Assembly (NCBI RefSeq): GCF_024679095.1
Contig: NW_026111764.1
Span: 296,778 to 360,777 of the forward strand
DNA from: Eriocheir sinensis
Taxonomy: Eukaryota; Arthropoda; Malacostraca; Decapoda; Varunidae
Direction: 5' to 3'
Length of the DNA stretch: 64,000 bases
The notes beneath the pieces are model-generated. The model had not been told where the DNA came from. It was given only the letters and a program-made list of their open reading frames with translations, and searched no databases. Shown piece after piece: positions 63,159 through 64,000 of the stretch. Position 1 is the first letter of the stretch; every line of letters begins with the position of its first letter. The position numbers and the translations under genes were made by a program.

Positions 63159-64000
63159 CTAGTATTTAGCTATCTCATATTTTGTATAATATCTTTTAAA
63201 AGAACTTATTGTTGGCAAAAGTTTTATATGATTTGGTATTGAATTCCATAGCTTAGGGCCTGAGTAAGATAGGGAATGTTTGAATAATGTTATATTGTGT
63301 TGTGGTGTTGTAAGATTTTCACGAGTGCGTGTTGGATAATTGTTTTGGTTGTAATGCTGGATCAAAGTTAATTCTTAGAATTTTATACATATAAATTCCA
63401 ATATGTATTTTATTTAGGTCAAAAAGTTTTAAAATGTTGGTTTCTTTGAAAAGAGGTTGTGTGTGTTCTAGTTGGTCACTCTTTGTTATAATCCTGACAA
63501 TTTTCTTCTGGAGTCTGAACAATGGTAGTAGGTGAGTAGGATAAGTATTGCACCATATGGCTGTATAATAACTGAGGTGGGGCAGGACATGGGCATGGTA
63601 AAGAATTTTAAGTACATGTAAAGGCATCAGATCTTTAACTTGGTGGAGGAGATAAATCAACCGTGATAATTTGAGACACAGTCCAGATATATGTTGTTTG
63701 AATGTCAAGGCTTGGTCAGTGGTCACACCTAGTAATGTATGTTGTGGTTTTTGGATAACATCATTTGATACTGTAGGGGTGTTTTCTGATGTTTTATTGG
63801 TGAACAGCATATAATATGTTTTATTTAAATTAACAGCAAGTCTATTATTTGCACACCAAACATGGAAAGTTTTGAGGTCAGTGTTCGCTCTGTTAATAAT
63901 ATCAATTGGGTCTTTACCAGTAACATATAAGGCGGAGTCGTCAGCAAAAAGTATTGCTTTAAAATTTGAAAATGTTTGAGCTAAATCATTAATATACAGA
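63159..64000 (-). pseudogene. Reverse transcriptase fragment (CR1/L2 or RTEX-like), runs off the window
   Basis: From the window edge downward the minus strand reads LYINDLAQTFSNFKAILF, FADDSALYVTG (catalytic Asp pair present), DLKTFHVWCANNRLAVNLNK, LGVTTDQALTFKQHI and LPHLSYYTAIWCNTYPTHLL, in one frame to about 63365. One frameshift leads to ITLFKHSLSYSGPKLWNSIP and SSFKRYYTKYE, with the stop at 63159. A single disruption in 840 bases makes this the least decayed RT here besides the copy at 29.8-31.2 kb. The element continues beyond 64000. Clade is tentative. Confidence 0.88.

Overview
This window looks like intergenic or accessory DNA from a large, repeat-rich animal genome, most probably a decapod crustacean. 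That assignment is an inference. It rests on the density of long (GA)n/(CT)n, (CA)n/(GT)n and (TA)n arrays, the decapod-like style of the decayed non-LTR retrotransposons and tRNA-headed SINEs, and the absence of compact gene organisation. Most long open frames are translations of simple repeats (Arg-Glu, Ser-Leu, Thr-His, Tyr-Ile runs) and are not genes. Only one plausible host gene is visible: a J-domain (Hsp40-type) protein on the minus strand at 4969-6120. A 42-bp minisatellite lies immediately upstream of it, and almost every unit of that minisatellite carries a CCAAT box in the gene's orientation.

Layout. 1-2845: 3' part of a non-LTR element with a degraded endonuclease and reverse transcriptase. 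3001-5035: degenerate tetranucleotide, CT, CA, poly-T and ~48-bp pyrimidine repeats. 4969-7440: the J-domain gene, its possible 5' exon and the CCAAT minisatellite. 8377-9115: a CR1-like reverse transcriptase scrap. 9470-15720: a decayed ~128-153-bp tandem satellite, broken up by a 19-bp minisatellite with a higher-order repeat and by two tRNA-derived SINEs in opposite orientation. 17622-18343: a complete small PIF/Harbinger-like transposon with near-perfect inverted ends, a TAA target duplication and a MADF-like ORF remnant. 18.4-24.3 kb: purine and pyrimidine tracts and microsatellites, including a nested inverted repeat.

24.3-31.4 kb: two copies of one CR1-like family placed tail to tail. 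One is long, with a zinc-finger/coiled-coil/SGNH-esterase ORF1 and an endonuclease-RT ORF2. The other is truncated and nearly intact over the RT. 32.8-33.6 and 53.6-55.3 kb: two copies of another non-LTR family. 34.5-38.9 kb: a nearly full-length I/jockey-like element with a zinc-knuckle ORF1, an APE endonuclease, an RT and a poly(A) tail. 44.5-45.1 kb: a Gag-like remnant of an LTR element. 49.9-50.3 kb: a piggyBac-like end with repeated small palindromes. 57.3-58.8 kb: two further CR1-like fragments. 60.3-62.6 kb: ~152-bp satellites in inverted arrays around a degraded ORF, resembling a foldback-type transposon. 63.2-64.0 kb: another RT fragment running off the window.

The most interesting themes are three. 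CR1-like 3' ends abut (CT)n tracts in a consistent orientation. The foldback-like unit at 60.3-62.6 kb seems undescribed. The promoter-proximal minisatellite multiplies CCAAT boxes next to the only host gene. All coordinates come from reading the sequence; no alignment or search was run.
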